A stretch of 64,000 bases of DNA from Phyllobacterium phragmitis (GTDB taxonomy: Bacteria > Pseudomonadota > Alphaproteobacteria > Rhizobiales > Rhizobiaceae). The notes under the pieces were generated by a model. That model saw nothing but the letters and a program-made list of their open reading frames with translations, had not been told where the DNA came from and did not search any database. The position numbers were made by a program, and so were the translations under genes. Positions 55,901 through 64,000 of the stretch are shown here, piece by piece (position 1 is the stretch's first letter; each line of letters begins with the position of its first letter). The stretch covers positions 1 through 64,000 of the forward strand of contig NZ_PVBR01000011.1 of the NCBI RefSeq assembly GCF_002980495.1, given 5' to 3'.

Positions 55901-56049
55901 ACCAGCATGGTCTTGATGGTGAAGGCCGGATCTTCCTCACGGCCAAGATCGATATAGGAGAACGCGCCGGCAATCAGGAAGACCAGCATGAAATACCAGA
56001 CGAGCGAGCGGTGGTTCAAGGCCCAGTCGGAGAGATTGAAACCTTTCAA
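52981..56049 (-). CDS. RND efflux permease (TriC-like)
   Basis: A 1022-aa HAE-type RND transporter starting MKGFNLSDWALNHRSLVWYF. Motifs: REEDPAFTIKTMLVQANWPG, proton-relay pair in IALGLLVDDAMIAVEMM near residue 400, GTLVTIAGFMPIGLN and the final LLFLPALYVAWF helix. It closely parallels the RND protein at 20805 in motif order but lacks that protein's N-terminal extension. Its start overlaps the second adaptor gene by 4 nt. Two adaptor genes plus one pump is the layout of the TriABC triclosan pump of Pseudomonas. No outer-membrane channel gene is adjacent. Confidence 0.93.
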   Translation of the reverse strand: MKGFNLSDWALNHRSLVWYFMLVFLIAGAFSYIDLGREEDPAFTIKTMLVQANWPGASVDETINQVTDRIEKKLEELDDLDFTRSVTTAGKTIVFVNLKATTQGRNVEATWVRVRNMLNDIRTSFPDGVLGPYFNDRFGDVYGNIYAFTADGLTQRQLRDYVEDARTKILTVPNAGKVDLVGAQDEAIYLEFSTRQLAALGLDEQAIMQSLQDQNAITPSGVVEAGPERVSVRVNGQFTSEDSLRAINLRVNDRFFRLTDVATVTRGYIDPPTSIFRVNGQDAIGLAIGMKPNGNLLEFGEALSETMKKVVAELPVGVGVHLVADQPVVVEEAVSGFTRALFEAVAIVLAVSFISLGVRAGFVVSLSIPLVLAITFLTMSYLDISLQRVSLGALIIALGLLVDDAMIAVEMMVARLERGDPLNKAATYVYTHTAFPMLTGTLVTIAGFMPIGLNSSQAGEYTFTLFVVIAVSLIVSWIVAVLFAPLLGVTFLPATMPHHEEKPRRFFLVFSRVLRLAVRHHRLTIIATVLVFALSVFGLRFIEQQFFPSSDRPELVIDWKLPESSSIAETKAEMERFEQTMLVGNPDIEHWSSYIGQGAVRFVLTFDVQPANPYFGQMIIVSKSIEARNRLRAAFETVLWKDFVGTDTYVKLLELGPPVGRPVQYRISGPDIQALRGFSQDLAGIMSANPHLGIVTYDWNEPGRVVKVDVMQDKARQFGVTSKAIATTLNSVVGGVTITQVRDATYLVSVIARADAKERGSIETLRDLQIATGTGESIPLASIANFRYELEQPVVWRRGRIPTITVAAGINNAVMPATVVEELAPDIQAFAEKLPAGYSIATAGTVEESAKSQGPIIAVVPLMLFVMATILMIQLQSFQRLFLVVAVAPLGLIGVVAALVPSGAPLGFVAILGVLALIGILIRNSVILIVQIEDLIGEGVHPWNAVIEATQHRMRPIALTAAAASLALIPIAREVFWGPMAYAMMGGIIAGTAITLLFLPALYVAWFRIKEPEKNTEERLST

Positions 56050-57134
56050 CGCTGGATTCCTTCTTGCGCAATCTTGACCTTCTGGCCCGCTTGCAGGCTA
56101 TGGACGCCTGCCGTCACGACGTAGGTACCCGCAGTGATATTGCCCGCGGTGAAGCTATATGCGTTGCGCGCCACGATGCTCACGTCCTGTGTGCGAACGG
56201 TTTGCGTAGCTGGATCGACGACCCACACCGATGTCTTGCCGTTTTCTTCCAGGAGCGCCGAGATGGGCAGGATCACCGAGGGCTGCGTCGGCACATGGCG
56301 CGTCGCCGTGATCGTCGCGCCCAGCCGGAAAGCGGCTTGCGGCTTGTCCAGCGTTATGCGGACGCGCCGCGTTCTCGTGGCCGCGTCGGATTGCGGTGCG
56401 ATCTGCCGGACACGCCCGGCCGTACGAATGGAAGGAGCCGACTGCAGGATGACATTGAATGCCGTTTCAATCGAGATATCCCCGATCAGGCTGTCGGGAA
56501 TATCGACGACCGCTTCCCGTATGTCGGAACGTGCAACAGTCAACACCGTCTGTCCGGCGCCCACCACCTGCCCCACCTGCGCACTCACCGACGACACGAC
56601 GCCATTGAAATCCGATCGCAGTTGCGCATAGCCGCGCTGATCCTCGGCCTTGTTCAACGCCGCTTGCGCCTTTTCCACCCCGGCACTCGCTGCATCCCGC
56701 GCCTGCAGGGCCGCATCATAGATGGCTTCGGCTATGTTGCCCTGCTGGAGAAGCGTGCGCTGCCGTTCCTCGCTCGCCGAGGCATTGGCGAATTGCGCCT
56801 GCGCGCTCGCCAGGTCGGCGCGCGCCGCCTGAACGCCGAGATCGAGCGCGGTCGGATCGATGGTGGCGATCGTCTCCCCCTTCTTGACGAGGTCGCCGAC
56901 ATCCACATCGCGGCTCACGATGCGTCCGAGTACGCGGAAGGCAAGGCTCGTGCTGTAGCGCGGCTCGACAGTCCCGACGAACCCATATGTACGCTGCACC
57001 TGTGGCTCCGCCTTCACATAGAGGACTGGGCGGATCGCAACCGCATGCTCCTCGTGCTGTTCGCTGCAACCAGCGATCAGCAGCGCGGCGAGCCCTAAAG
57101 ACCACCAGCAGCGTGTTCCGGCAATACGCGTCAT
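56046..57134 (-). CDS. RND efflux adaptor (second MFP), lipoprotein
   Basis: A 362-aa membrane-fusion protein. The signal ends at lipobox LIAGC (Cys23). TYGFVGTVEPRYSTSLAFRV opens the mature fold, DVGDLVKKGETIATIDPTAL is the lipoyl half-motif, and the hairpin coiled coil runs at ~95-165. The beta-barrel carries ATRTRRVRITLDKPQAAFRL. It overlaps both neighbours by 4 nt (ATGA). In TriAB-type pumps two non-identical adaptors are both needed, which the tight coupling here supports. Confidence 0.9.
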   Translation of the reverse strand: MTRIAGTRCWWSLGLAALLIAGCSEQHEEHAVAIRPVLYVKAEPQVQRTYGFVGTVEPRYSTSLAFRVLGRIVSRDVDVGDLVKKGETIATIDPTALDLGVQAARADLASAQAQFANASASEERQRTLLQQGNIAEAIYDAALQARDAASAGVEKAQAALNKAEDQRGYAQLRSDFNGVVSSVSAQVGQVVGAGQTVLTVARSDIREAVVDIPDSLIGDISIETAFNVILQSAPSIRTAGRVRQIAPQSDAATRTRRVRITLDKPQAAFRLGATITATRHVPTQPSVILPISALLEENGKTSVWVVDPATQTVRTQDVSIVARNAYSFTAGNITAGTYVVTAGVHSLQAGQKVKIAQEGIQR

Positions 57135-58264
57135 TGCCCCGTCTCCTCGACGATATCGACCACCTCACCGGCACGAAGCAATTGCGTACCTCTCGTCACG
57201 ACACGCTGCCCCTCCTCGAGCCCGCTTTCGATGACGACACGCTCACGTTCGTAGGAGAGAATTTTTACCGGGGCGAGCGTCGCGACATTGGCATCCCCCG
57301 CGATCACCCAGACCGCGGGCTGCCCCCCGTTGGAAGTGAGCACGCTCCACGGCAGAATTGCCGCGCGCTGAGGCTTCATCCGCATGGAGCCGGTCACCGT
57401 CGCGCCAAGCGTCATCTGGGGCGGTGTGTCGGCTATGCTGACCTTGACGCGGACCGTACCGGTCGCCGGGTCGATGGCGGGAGAAACCTCGCGCACCCGC
57501 CCCTGCGCTTTGATCAGAGGATTGGAGAGAAGCGTGACGGTGACGACAGGATCGGTCTTGGTATCGGCCACCAGCGTTTCCTGAACGTCGAATACGGCAT
57601 CTCGTGGCCCGTCCTCGGCAATGGTGAAAACCGTCTCTGTCGCCTGTACGACCTGGCCCACCTCGATATTGCGTGCCGTTACGATCCCCGAAATATTCGC
57701 CCGCAGTTCCGTGAACGAAAGCTGGTCACGGGCATTGGCGAGTTGGCTTTTCGCCACTGTCAGCGCGCTTTGTGCGGTACGCAGTACTTCCTGCGCCGCG
57801 TCATATTGCCGGCGCGTGGTAAAGCCCTGGGCGAGAAGCGTCTTTTGCCGATCGAATGCCGATGATGCCTGCACGACCTGCGAGTTTGCGGCGTCTACAG
57901 AGGCCTGGGCTGTCCGGATATTAACCTGCTGCTCCACCGGATCTATGCGCGCCAGGACGTCCTGCGGCATGACATGCTGTCCGACATCGGCCTCGCGTTC
58001 GATGATCTGGCCACCGACCCTGAAGGAAAAATTGGCAAGGGTGCGTGCGGCGATCGCGCCGGTAAGCGAAAGTCCGGGGGCAAATTCTGAGTATTTGACG
58101 CGTTCGACGGCAACCGCGACGCTGTCCTCGCCTTTCGCGATATCATCATGCCTGTGACACGCGGAGACTGCAATCGCAAGGATGCCGATACCGGCAAATC
58201 GTCTCCAGCCGACCGCCGCCGGATGCCCGCGCGTACCGCCTTCCCTCCGCTTCGTTCCCGCCAT
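57131..58264 (-). CDS. RND efflux adaptor (first MFP), lipoprotein
   Basis: A 377-aa membrane-fusion protein. The N-terminus is unusually long and basic (MAGTKRREGGTRGHPAAVGW) before the hydrophobic core and lipobox AVSAC (Cys36). GAIAARTLANFSFRVGGQII and DVGQHVMPQDVLARIDPVEQ mark the lipoyl region, followed by a coiled coil and beta-barrel. ATG 58264 follows GAGGGGGAAGA, supporting this start. First gene of the three-gene pump operon; no regulator gene adjoins it. Confidence 0.9.
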   Translation of the reverse strand: MAGTKRREGGTRGHPAAVGWRRFAGIGILAIAVSACHRHDDIAKGEDSVAVAVERVKYSEFAPGLSLTGAIAARTLANFSFRVGGQIIEREADVGQHVMPQDVLARIDPVEQQVNIRTAQASVDAANSQVVQASSAFDRQKTLLAQGFTTRRQYDAAQEVLRTAQSALTVAKSQLANARDQLSFTELRANISGIVTARNIEVGQVVQATETVFTIAEDGPRDAVFDVQETLVADTKTDPVVTVTLLSNPLIKAQGRVREVSPAIDPATGTVRVKVSIADTPPQMTLGATVTGSMRMKPQRAAILPWSVLTSNGGQPAVWVIAGDANVATLAPVKILSYERERVVIESGLEEGQRVVTRGTQLLRAGEVVDIVEETGQ

Positions 58265-58393
58265 TCTTCCCCCTCACTTCTTCCACCGCGGAACTGATAT
58301 GTCATCTACTGTAAGATGCAATCGCAAATAGTTGCCCCTCGGCAGTTCACCTCCCCATCCTTAACAAACAGCCATATGAAAACCGACAGTTCT

Positions 58394-59653
58394 TCAAAGG
58401 TGAGGCTGCTGCAGTGGCAATTCTATACGTTCGGGTCGGAAGCCCAGGCCGATCAGGCGTCCGGCAACATGCGCCAGCCACGGCCGACGCGCGATCTTCT
58501 GCATGACGCCTGAGGTCTGCGTCCGCTCCGCCGCATCTGTCCCACCCCTGCGCCGCCGCTTGCGCATCATCAGTTGCAGACGCTGCGTCGCCCAGGTCGG
58601 GAATGACCGGCGGCGCTGCACCCGAGCCAGATGTCTTGCCGTAAGACGCTTCTCCCTCAACGGCCCCGCAAGGATATTGGCAGCGGCCACCGCATCCTGA
58701 ACGGCAAGATTGACCCCGATGCCGCCGATGGGCGACATCGCGTGCGCGGCATCGCCGATGCACAGGACACCCGGCTTCCACCATTGTTTCAGCCGGTCGA
58801 CGCGCACGCTCAGGAGATGCACCTGATCCCAATCGGTGATCTCCTCGAAACGCTGCGCAGGAAACGGCGCTGCCTCGGCCAGGAGCTGGCGGAATCTCGG
58901 CAGGCCCTGCGCTTTCAGATCATCGAAGGACTGTTTGCGGATGATATAGCCGCACTGCCAATAATCGTCCCGGTCGATCATCACGAAGCCCTGCTTCGGA
59001 CCGACATGTCCCATCGCCTGGACGGGATCATCAGGCAGATGCGTGAGCTTCATCCACAGGACATCGGTCGGCGTGCCGAAGGACTGGACGGGCATTGCCG
59101 CCTTCTGCCTGACGGTGGAATTGCGCCCGTCGGCACCGACGACAAGATCTGCCCTGACGGTGAAAGGTCCCTCCGCCCCGCATGCGACGATGCCTTTTAC
59201 AGCACCGTCTTCGCGCACGAGATCGTTGATCTCGGCATCCATAATCAGACGAAAATTGGAAAATTCTGCTGCCTTTTCGGCCAGAAAATCGAGGAAATCC
59301 CACTGCGGCATGAAGGCGATGAACTTTGCCTTGCAAGGCAGGCGGGAGAAATCGGCGATGGTGACGCTGCGGCCGCCAATTTCCGCATGCAACTGATACG
59401 CCTTTTGATGCGGAAGCTGAAGGAACGCCTCCAAGAGTCCGAGTTGATTCATAATTTCGAGCGTCGAGGGATGGATCGTATCGCCCCTGAAATCGCGCAG
59501 GAAATCCTCGTGCTTTTCCAGGACGACGACATCGACGCCCGCCCGCGCCAGCAGATATCCGAGCATCAATCCAGCCGGCCCGGCGCCGACGATGCAGCAT
59601 CTCGTTTCAAGCAAAGGGGCGATCAGATCGGCTGATGGAACTGCGTCGGTCAT
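58394..59653 (-). CDS. FAD-dependent monooxygenase (UbiH/PHBH-like)
   Basis: A 419-aa flavoprotein hydroxylase. The GxGxxG FAD motif is in CCIVGAGPAGLMLGYLLARA with the Glu of VVVLEKHEDF, the DG motif is in LVVGADGRNSTVRQKA, and the GD motif is in GVLCIGDAAHAMSPIGGIGV. Proteins of this subgroup hydroxylate aromatic rings using NAD(P)H and O2. The C-terminus carries a basic Arg/Lys patch (RKRRRRGG). Single gene, divergent from the FMN dehydrogenase at 59833. Substrate unknown. Confidence 0.88.
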   Translation of the reverse strand: MTDAVPSADLIAPLLETRCCIVGAGPAGLMLGYLLARAGVDVVVLEKHEDFLRDFRGDTIHPSTLEIMNQLGLLEAFLQLPHQKAYQLHAEIGGRSVTIADFSRLPCKAKFIAFMPQWDFLDFLAEKAAEFSNFRLIMDAEINDLVREDGAVKGIVACGAEGPFTVRADLVVGADGRNSTVRQKAAMPVQSFGTPTDVLWMKLTHLPDDPVQAMGHVGPKQGFVMIDRDDYWQCGYIIRKQSFDDLKAQGLPRFRQLLAEAAPFPAQRFEEITDWDQVHLLSVRVDRLKQWWKPGVLCIGDAAHAMSPIGGIGVNLAVQDAVAAANILAGPLREKRLTARHLARVQRRRSFPTWATQRLQLMMRKRRRRGGTDAAERTQTSGVMQKIARRPWLAHVAGRLIGLGFRPERIELPLQQPHL

Positions 59654-59832
59654 GATACCTCCTCAGGCTATTCCCGGAGGCCGGAACTGCCGGCTAAAAC
59701 ATGAATTCAAAAGTAATCTTATTGTCGTCCAACACAAGATACGTATAGAAGAATGGCGCTTCGCGAGGCTTGATTCCAGCGCCGCAATCCGCCATGCGGA
59801 AAGACGCAACAGAATGCCGGGAAAGGGCGGGG

Positions 59833-60975
59833 ATGACGACGATCAACGAAATTGCAGAACTCAAGGAACTGGCCCGCCGACGCGTTCCGAAGATGTTTTT
59901 CGATTATGCCGATTCAGGCGCCTGGACGGAAAGCACCTATCGCGCCAACGAAGACGATTTCAAGAAGATCAAGCTGCGCCAGCGCATCCTGGTCGATATG
60001 ACCAACCGCTCGCTGGAAAGCACGATGGTCGGGCAGAAGGTTTCGATGCCGGTCGCCCTCGCCCCAACCGGCCTGACCGGCATGCAGCACGCCGATGGCG
60101 AAATGCTGGCGGCGAGGGCCGCGGAGGAATTCGGCGTTCCCTTCACCCTTTCCACGATGAGCATCTGCTCCATCGAGGATATCGCTTCCGTCACCACAAA
60201 GCCGTTCTGGTTCCAGCTCTATGTCATGCGCGACCGGGATTTCGTGATCAACCTCATCGACCGCGCCAAGGCTGTCGGGTGCTCGGCCCTCGTCCTGACA
60301 CTCGACCTGCAGATCCTCGGTCAGCGCCACAAGGACCTTCGCAACGGCCTCTCCGCCCCGCCGAAATTCACGCCGAAGCACATCTGGCAGATGGCGACGA
60401 GACCGGGCTGGTGCCTCGGCATGCTCGGTACCAAGCGCCGTACATTCCGCAACATCGTCGGCCACGCCAAAGGCGTGGGCGACATTTCCTCGCTTTCCGC
60501 CTGGACCGCCGAACAATTCGACCCCAGGCTCAATTGGAGCGATGTCGAATGGATCAAGCAGCGCTGGGGCGGGCCGCTTATCCTCAAAGGTATTCTCGAC
60601 GTGGAAGACGCAAAGATGGCGGCGCAATCAGGTGCCGACGCGCTCATCGTGTCCAATCATGGCGGACGGCAGCTCGACGGCGCCCCCTCCTCCATCTCGG
60701 TCCTGCCCAGGATCGTCGAGGCGGTCGGCGACAAGATCGAGGTGCACATGGATGGCGGCATCCGCTCGGGCCAGGATGTGCTGAAGGCGCTCGCCTATGG
60801 CGCCAAGGGCACCTATATCGGCCGTCCGTTCCTCTATGGGCTGGGAGCGATGGGCAAGGAGGGCGTGACGCTCGCCCTCGACATCATCCGCAAGGAACTC
60901 GATACCACCATGGCGCTCTGCGGCAAGCGGCGCGCCGTCGATATCGGCCGGGATGTCCTCTACACCGAAAAATGA
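59833..60975 (+). CDS. FMN-dependent alpha-hydroxy-acid dehydrogenase (LldD-like)
   Basis: A 380-aa enzyme of the L-lactate dehydrogenase/glycolate oxidase family. FMN-binding MPVALAPTGLTGMQHADGEM, WFQLYVMRDRDF, the Lys in PLILKGILDVEDAKMA, and the catalytic site SNHGGRQLDGAPSSI with His near 277 and Arg two residues before the Leu. VHMDGGIRSGQDVLKALAYG and GRPFLYGLGAMGKEGV complete the phosphate site. The start ATG 59833 (MTTINEIAELKEL) follows AAAGGGCGGGG. It oxidises an L-2-hydroxy acid to the keto acid; L-lactate is likely but not certain. Confidence 0.9.
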   Translation: MTTINEIAELKELARRRVPKMFFDYADSGAWTESTYRANEDDFKKIKLRQRILVDMTNRSLESTMVGQKVSMPVALAPTGLTGMQHADGEMLAARAAEEFGVPFTLSTMSICSIEDIASVTTKPFWFQLYVMRDRDFVINLIDRAKAVGCSALVLTLDLQILGQRHKDLRNGLSAPPKFTPKHIWQMATRPGWCLGMLGTKRRTFRNIVGHAKGVGDISSLSAWTAEQFDPRLNWSDVEWIKQRWGGPLILKGILDVEDAKMAAQSGADALIVSNHGGRQLDGAPSSISVLPRIVEAVGDKIEVHMDGGIRSGQDVLKALAYGAKGTYIGRPFLYGLGAMGKEGVTLALDIIRKELDTTMALCGKRRAVDIGRDVLYTEK

Positions 60976-61027
60976 TCGCGGATCATTTCGGTCGAGGGGC
61001 TGCGGAGCCAAAACATGGAAACCATCC

Positions 61028-61576
61028 TCAAAACGTCGGCGGCGTGCAGGCGCTGACGACCTCGCACGGCACGGGCCCGACGCAACGGAAGCGGTGCGGG
61101 CGCCTGCTTTCGAAATAATAGGCGTCTCCCGGTCCCAGAATCCGGCGTTCGCTCCCGACCGTTACCTCGATGCGCCCACTGATCACCACGCCGCCCTCCT
61201 CGCCTTCATGCACCAGCGGCACCCGGCCCGTATCCGCACCCGGCTCGTAGCGCTCCTTCAATATCTGCAGCGAGCGGGCGAAAAGGTTGTCGCCCACCTG
61301 CAGATAGGAAATCTTGCCCTTGCCGATCTCGACGAGTTCGTCCGCCTGATAAAATGCTTTCAGCGGCGCGTCCGGCTCGATCGCGAAGAATTCCGACAGG
61401 CCGATGGGGATGCCGTCGAGAATGCGCTTGAGCGCCCCGACCGATGGATTGGTCTGGTTGGATTCAATCAGCGAGATGGTGGAATTGGTCACCCCGGCCC
61501 GTTTTGCCAGTTCGCGCTGCGAGAAATTGTGCCGCATGCGGACAAAACGCAGCCTGCCGCCGATATCGATGCCCAT
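61028..61576 (-). CDS. XRE-cupin transcriptional regulator (PuuR-like)
   Basis: A 182-aa regulator. XRE HTH at residues ~5-62 (IGGRLRFVRMRHNFSQRELA, then KRAGVTNSTISLIESNQTNP) and a C-terminal cupin at ~105-175 (GEEGGVVISGRIEVTVGSER). The same architecture as PuuR, which controls polyamine catabolism. It is divergent from the class III aminotransferase gene at 61726, so it probably controls amine or omega-amino-acid breakdown. The start ATG 61576 is preferred; an upstream ATG at 61642 lies in the promoter region. Confidence 0.92.
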   Translation of the reverse strand: MGIDIGGRLRFVRMRHNFSQRELAKRAGVTNSTISLIESNQTNPSVGALKRILDGIPIGLSEFFAIEPDAPLKAFYQADELVEIGKGKISYLQVGDNLFARSLQILKERYEPGADTGRVPLVHEGEEGGVVISGRIEVTVGSERRILGPGDAYYFESRRPHRFRCVGPVPCEVVSACTPPTF

Positions 61577-61725
61577 GACCGTGCTGCGCTCCGGTGTTGT
61601 TGATGTTCGATATACGGTAAATCCCGTGTATGGTATAAGCAATATCAGTTATTTATGAACGGCTAGAAAAGGACTTGTTGCCTCTAAGCGAAGCGTGTCC
61701 TCTTCATCGGAAAGGGAGTTCCGCC

Positions 61726-63057
61726 ATGCTGACCAAAGCCAACACGCCGAGCCTTGAGAACTATTGGATGCCGTTTACCGCCAACCGGCAGTTCAAGGCC
61801 GCCCCGCGCCTGCTCGCCAGCGCCGAGGGCATGTATTACACCGATGTCGACGGCGGAAAGGTTCTGGATGGAACGGCGGGCCTGTGGTGCGTCAATGCCG
61901 GCCATGCCCGCAGGCGCATCGCCGAGGCAGTGGAACGCCAGCTCACAACCATGGACTTCGCCCCCTCCTTCCAGATGGGGCATCCCATCGCCTTCGATTT
62001 CGCCGAAAAGCTTGGCCAGCGGGCACCCGGCGGCGCGGACGCCAAGCTTGACCGGATATTCTTCACCGGGTCAGGTTCGGAATCCGTCGATACCGCGCTC
62101 AAGATCGCCATCGCCTATCAGCGCGCCATCGGTCAGGGAACGCGCACCCGCGTCATCGGCCGTGAGCGCGGCTATCATGGCGTCGGCTTCGGCGGCATCT
62201 CTGTCGGCGGCCTCGTCAATAACCGCCGCGTATTCCCACTGCTCCCTGGCACGGACCATCTGCGCCACACCCACGATCCCGAGCGCAACGCCTTCGTCAA
62301 AGGCCTCCCCGCCCATGGCGCGGAACTCGCCGACGATCTGGAACGGCTCGTCGCACTGCATGGTGCCGAGACGATCGCCGCCGTCATCGTCGAGCCCGTC
62401 GCCGGATCGACCGGCGTCCTGCTGCCGCCAAAGGGCTATCTGGAACGGCTGCGCGCCATTGCCGACAAGCACGGCATCCTGCTGATCTTCGATGAGGTCA
62501 TCACCGGCTTCGGTCGCCTCGGTACGCCTTTCGCCGTCGACTATTTCGGCGTCGTCCCCGATCTCGTCACCACCGCCAAGGGGCTCACCAACGGCGCTAT
62601 CCCAATGGGCGCCGTCTTCGCCAGTCGCAATATCTATGACGCGCTGATGCAGGGGCCGGAAAGCCAGATCGAGCTTTTCCACGGCTACACCTATTCCGGC
62701 CATCCCGCGGCCTGCGCGGCGGGACTGGCCACGCTGGAAATCTACGAGGAAGAAGGGCTACTCACGCGCGGCGCGGAACTCGCCCCTTACTGGCAGGACG
62801 CGATCCATTCGCTGAAGGGTCTGCCCAACATCATCGACATCCGCACGATCGGCCTCGTGGCCGGCATCGAGCTTGCCTCGCGCGACGGGGCCGCCGGCGC
62901 GCGCGCCTACGAGATCTTCACCGATTGCTTCAAAAAAGGCCTGCTCATCCGCGTCACCGGCGACACCATCGCCCTCTCGCCGCCGCTGATCGTCGAGCGG
63001 GAGCAGATCGACACGATGGTCTCCATGCTCAGTGAAAGCATCAAGCAAGCAGCGTAA
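61726..63057 (+). CDS. Class III aminotransferase (omega-amino acid:pyruvate type)
   Basis: A 443-aa PLP enzyme. ENYWMPFTANRQFKAAPRLL with GTAGLWCVNAGHARRRIAEA is characteristic of the beta-alanine/omega-amino acid:pyruvate aminotransferase group. IFFTGSGSESVDTALKIA and LLIFDEVITGFGRLGTPFA follow. The PLP lysine is Lys285 in TTAKGLTNGAIPMGA. The start ATG 61726 has AAAGGGAG upstream. It should move the terminal amino group of beta-alanine or a similar donor to pyruvate. Controlled presumably by the divergent PuuR-like gene. It is clearly different in sequence from the aminotransferase at 45566. Confidence 0.93.
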   Translation: MLTKANTPSLENYWMPFTANRQFKAAPRLLASAEGMYYTDVDGGKVLDGTAGLWCVNAGHARRRIAEAVERQLTTMDFAPSFQMGHPIAFDFAEKLGQRAPGGADAKLDRIFFTGSGSESVDTALKIAIAYQRAIGQGTRTRVIGRERGYHGVGFGGISVGGLVNNRRVFPLLPGTDHLRHTHDPERNAFVKGLPAHGAELADDLERLVALHGAETIAAVIVEPVAGSTGVLLPPKGYLERLRAIADKHGILLIFDEVITGFGRLGTPFAVDYFGVVPDLVTTAKGLTNGAIPMGAVFASRNIYDALMQGPESQIELFHGYTYSGHPAACAAGLATLEIYEEEGLLTRGAELAPYWQDAIHSLKGLPNIIDIRTIGLVAGIELASRDGAAGARAYEIFTDCFKKGLLIRVTGDTIALSPPLIVEREQIDTMVSMLSESIKQAA

Positions 63058-63072
63058 ATAGCTTGAAAAGAC

Positions 63073-63819
63073 TCATCCCTGCGCCGGTGTAAATCGGGCA
63101 ATGAGCGCGTGATTGTCGCCGGAATAGGTCAGCCGCACATGGGTTATCGGCTGGCCGGCATTCCAGGTGCGCCGTTCGACGACGAGGCACGGCGCACCCT
63201 CGGGAATGGCCAGCGCTTCCGCCGTTTCATGTTCCGCGGCGACGGCGCGAATGTTGTGCTCGGCATTGCTCCAGGGCACGCGGTCGAGAAGCCAGGGACC
63301 GGGAGCGACCTGCCGGAAATCCTCGCCGCTCGCCTCCGGCACGGAACTGAGATTGATGATGCGCTCCTCCAGGCAGAAAGGGCGCGGTCCGGCGAAATGC
63401 CGGCATGAAAGATCAAGCAGCGAAGCGTCCGTTCCAACATCCAGACGCTTGCGATCCGACGCACCGGCTTTTCGCTTGCGCATCTTCACCAATTCGTAGC
63501 GGTAGGGCAGCCCGAGTTGCTGCACCTCTTCCCGTATATCGTGGATTTCCAGGATCGCAGCCTGCGACTGCGGCTGGGCGACGAAACTGCCGGAGCGCCG
63601 CTTACGCTCGATCAGCCCCGCCTTGGCAAGCTGCGTCAGCGCCTTGTTCACCGTCATCCGGGAGCAGCCATACTGCTCGGTCAGCTCATGCTCGAATGGG
63701 ATGCGGTAGCCGGGCGGCCAATCGCCGGAGAAGATATGCGCCTCGATATCCCCGAGGATGCGTTGATGCAGCGAGGGCGGGCTCTCGCTTCCATTCCGGT
63801 CATTGGAATTGTGCACCAT
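63073..63819 (-). CDS. hutC: Histidine utilization repressor
   Basis: A 248-aa GntR-family regulator of the HutC subfamily. The winged HTH is at residues ~17-80 (LHQRILGDIEAHIFSGDWPP, YRIPFEHELTEQYGCSRMTV), followed by the UTRA ligand domain (CLVVERRTWNAGQPITHVRL, LIARFTPAQ). HutC binds urocanate and represses histidine catabolism. The start is ATG 63819; a GGGGTG tract lies very close upstream. The next gene upstream on the same strand is a probable HutF, in keeping with a hut locus continuing beyond the window. Confidence 0.92.
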   Translation of the reverse strand: MVHNSNDRNGSESPPSLHQRILGDIEAHIFSGDWPPGYRIPFEHELTEQYGCSRMTVNKALTQLAKAGLIERKRRSGSFVAQPQSQAAILEIHDIREEVQQLGLPYRYELVKMRKRKAGASDRKRLDVGTDASLLDLSCRHFAGPRPFCLEERIINLSSVPEASGEDFRQVAPGPWLLDRVPWSNAEHNIRAVAAEHETAEALAIPEGAPCLVVERRTWNAGQPITHVRLTYSGDNHALIARFTPAQG

Positions 63820-63905
63820 TCACCCCGTCCATTCGAATCGACACCTCACTGCAACCCTGGATAGGGTGCATACGCTAGGGTAAAAATACAAACTCCACCG
63901 ATCGC

Positions 63906-64000
63906 TCATCCCTGAAGAAGTTGCTTCAGCACAATATCGAATGCCCGCGCCGACTGGTCGCGCAGGCGATGCCGGCCGCCTTCCACCTGCTTCACGCCGC
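63906..64000 (-). CDS. C-terminal end of a probable formimidoylglutamate deiminase (HutF)
   Basis: Only the last 31 codons are inside the window. They read VKQVEGGRHRLRDQSARAFD and IVLKQLLQG before a TGA at 63906-63908. A V-x-x-GRH pattern followed by a helix is the usual end of amidohydrolase-family deiminases such as HutF, and the adjacent HutC gene supports this. The identification is tentative because the catalytic part is missing. Confidence 0.45.
   Translation of the reverse strand, partial: GVKQVEGGRHRLRDQSARAFDIVLKQLLQG

Noticed and set aside
61612-61631. ATACGG...CCGTGTAT as a PuuR-like operator
   Set aside because: The arms are imperfect, with a 2-nt offset, so it was not strong enough to list as a site.

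Overview
The window is GC-rich chromosomal DNA of an alphaproteobacterium, most likely a Hyphomicrobiales (Rhizobiales) member close to Brucella/Ochrobactrum or the Rhizobiaceae. This rests on the gene set: a SorC-controlled polyol ABC operon, a TM-less FtsK paralogue, a GGAAC-N16-CGTT stress promoter before a CsbD gene, small rhizobial-type proteins and a palindromic intergenic repeat. No rRNA or intact tRNA gene was found.

Positions 1-3480 look like the edge of a foreign island. They hold a fragment of a filamentous-haemagglutinin/CdiA-type repeat protein, a three-repeat type I-E-like CRISPR array without leader or cas genes, tRNA 3'-end remnants, two small hypothetical genes (one with an in-frame amber codon) and a two-gene unit at 1673-3279. 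That unit encodes a soluble 344-345-aa protein followed by an overlapping 4-TM protein and has the order, topology and domain layout of the phage lambda RexA/RexB exclusion pair. It is the best candidate here for an undescribed system. The island ends at a 19-nt tandem repeat beside a peptide-binding-protein gene whose C-terminus has been replaced.

3377-14990 is peptide uptake: a LysR gene divergent from the damaged binding protein, then a minus-strand operon (binding protein, alpha/beta hydrolase, gamma-glutamyltransferase, two permeases, two ATPases) next to an IclR gene, suggesting import and cytoplasmic cleavage of gamma-glutamyl peptides. 15160-16534 is an ECF41 sigma factor/carboxymuconolactone decarboxylase unit with its own ECF41 promoter. 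16977-23999 holds an SbmA/BacA-type ABC exporter and a TetR-MFP-RND efflux operon. 24013-28941 holds Lrp/alanine dehydrogenase, CsbD and the FtsK-like translocase.

29000-39861 is one ten-gene minus-strand polyol operon (Zn-dehydrogenase, ABC importer, SIS and TIM-barrel isomerases, SorC regulator, two FGGY kinases). 40163-45401 holds small stress-type genes, an aldo/keto reductase, and a secreted-repeat protein with an ECF sigma (frameshifted)/anti-sigma pair. 45566-64000 holds two class III aminotransferases, a second aldo/keto reductase, an MFS exporter with a divergent LysR gene, a large MscS channel, a two-adaptor RND pump of TriABC layout, an FAD monooxygenase, an FMN alpha-hydroxyacid dehydrogenase, an XRE-cupin regulator, HutC and the tail of a probable HutF gene.
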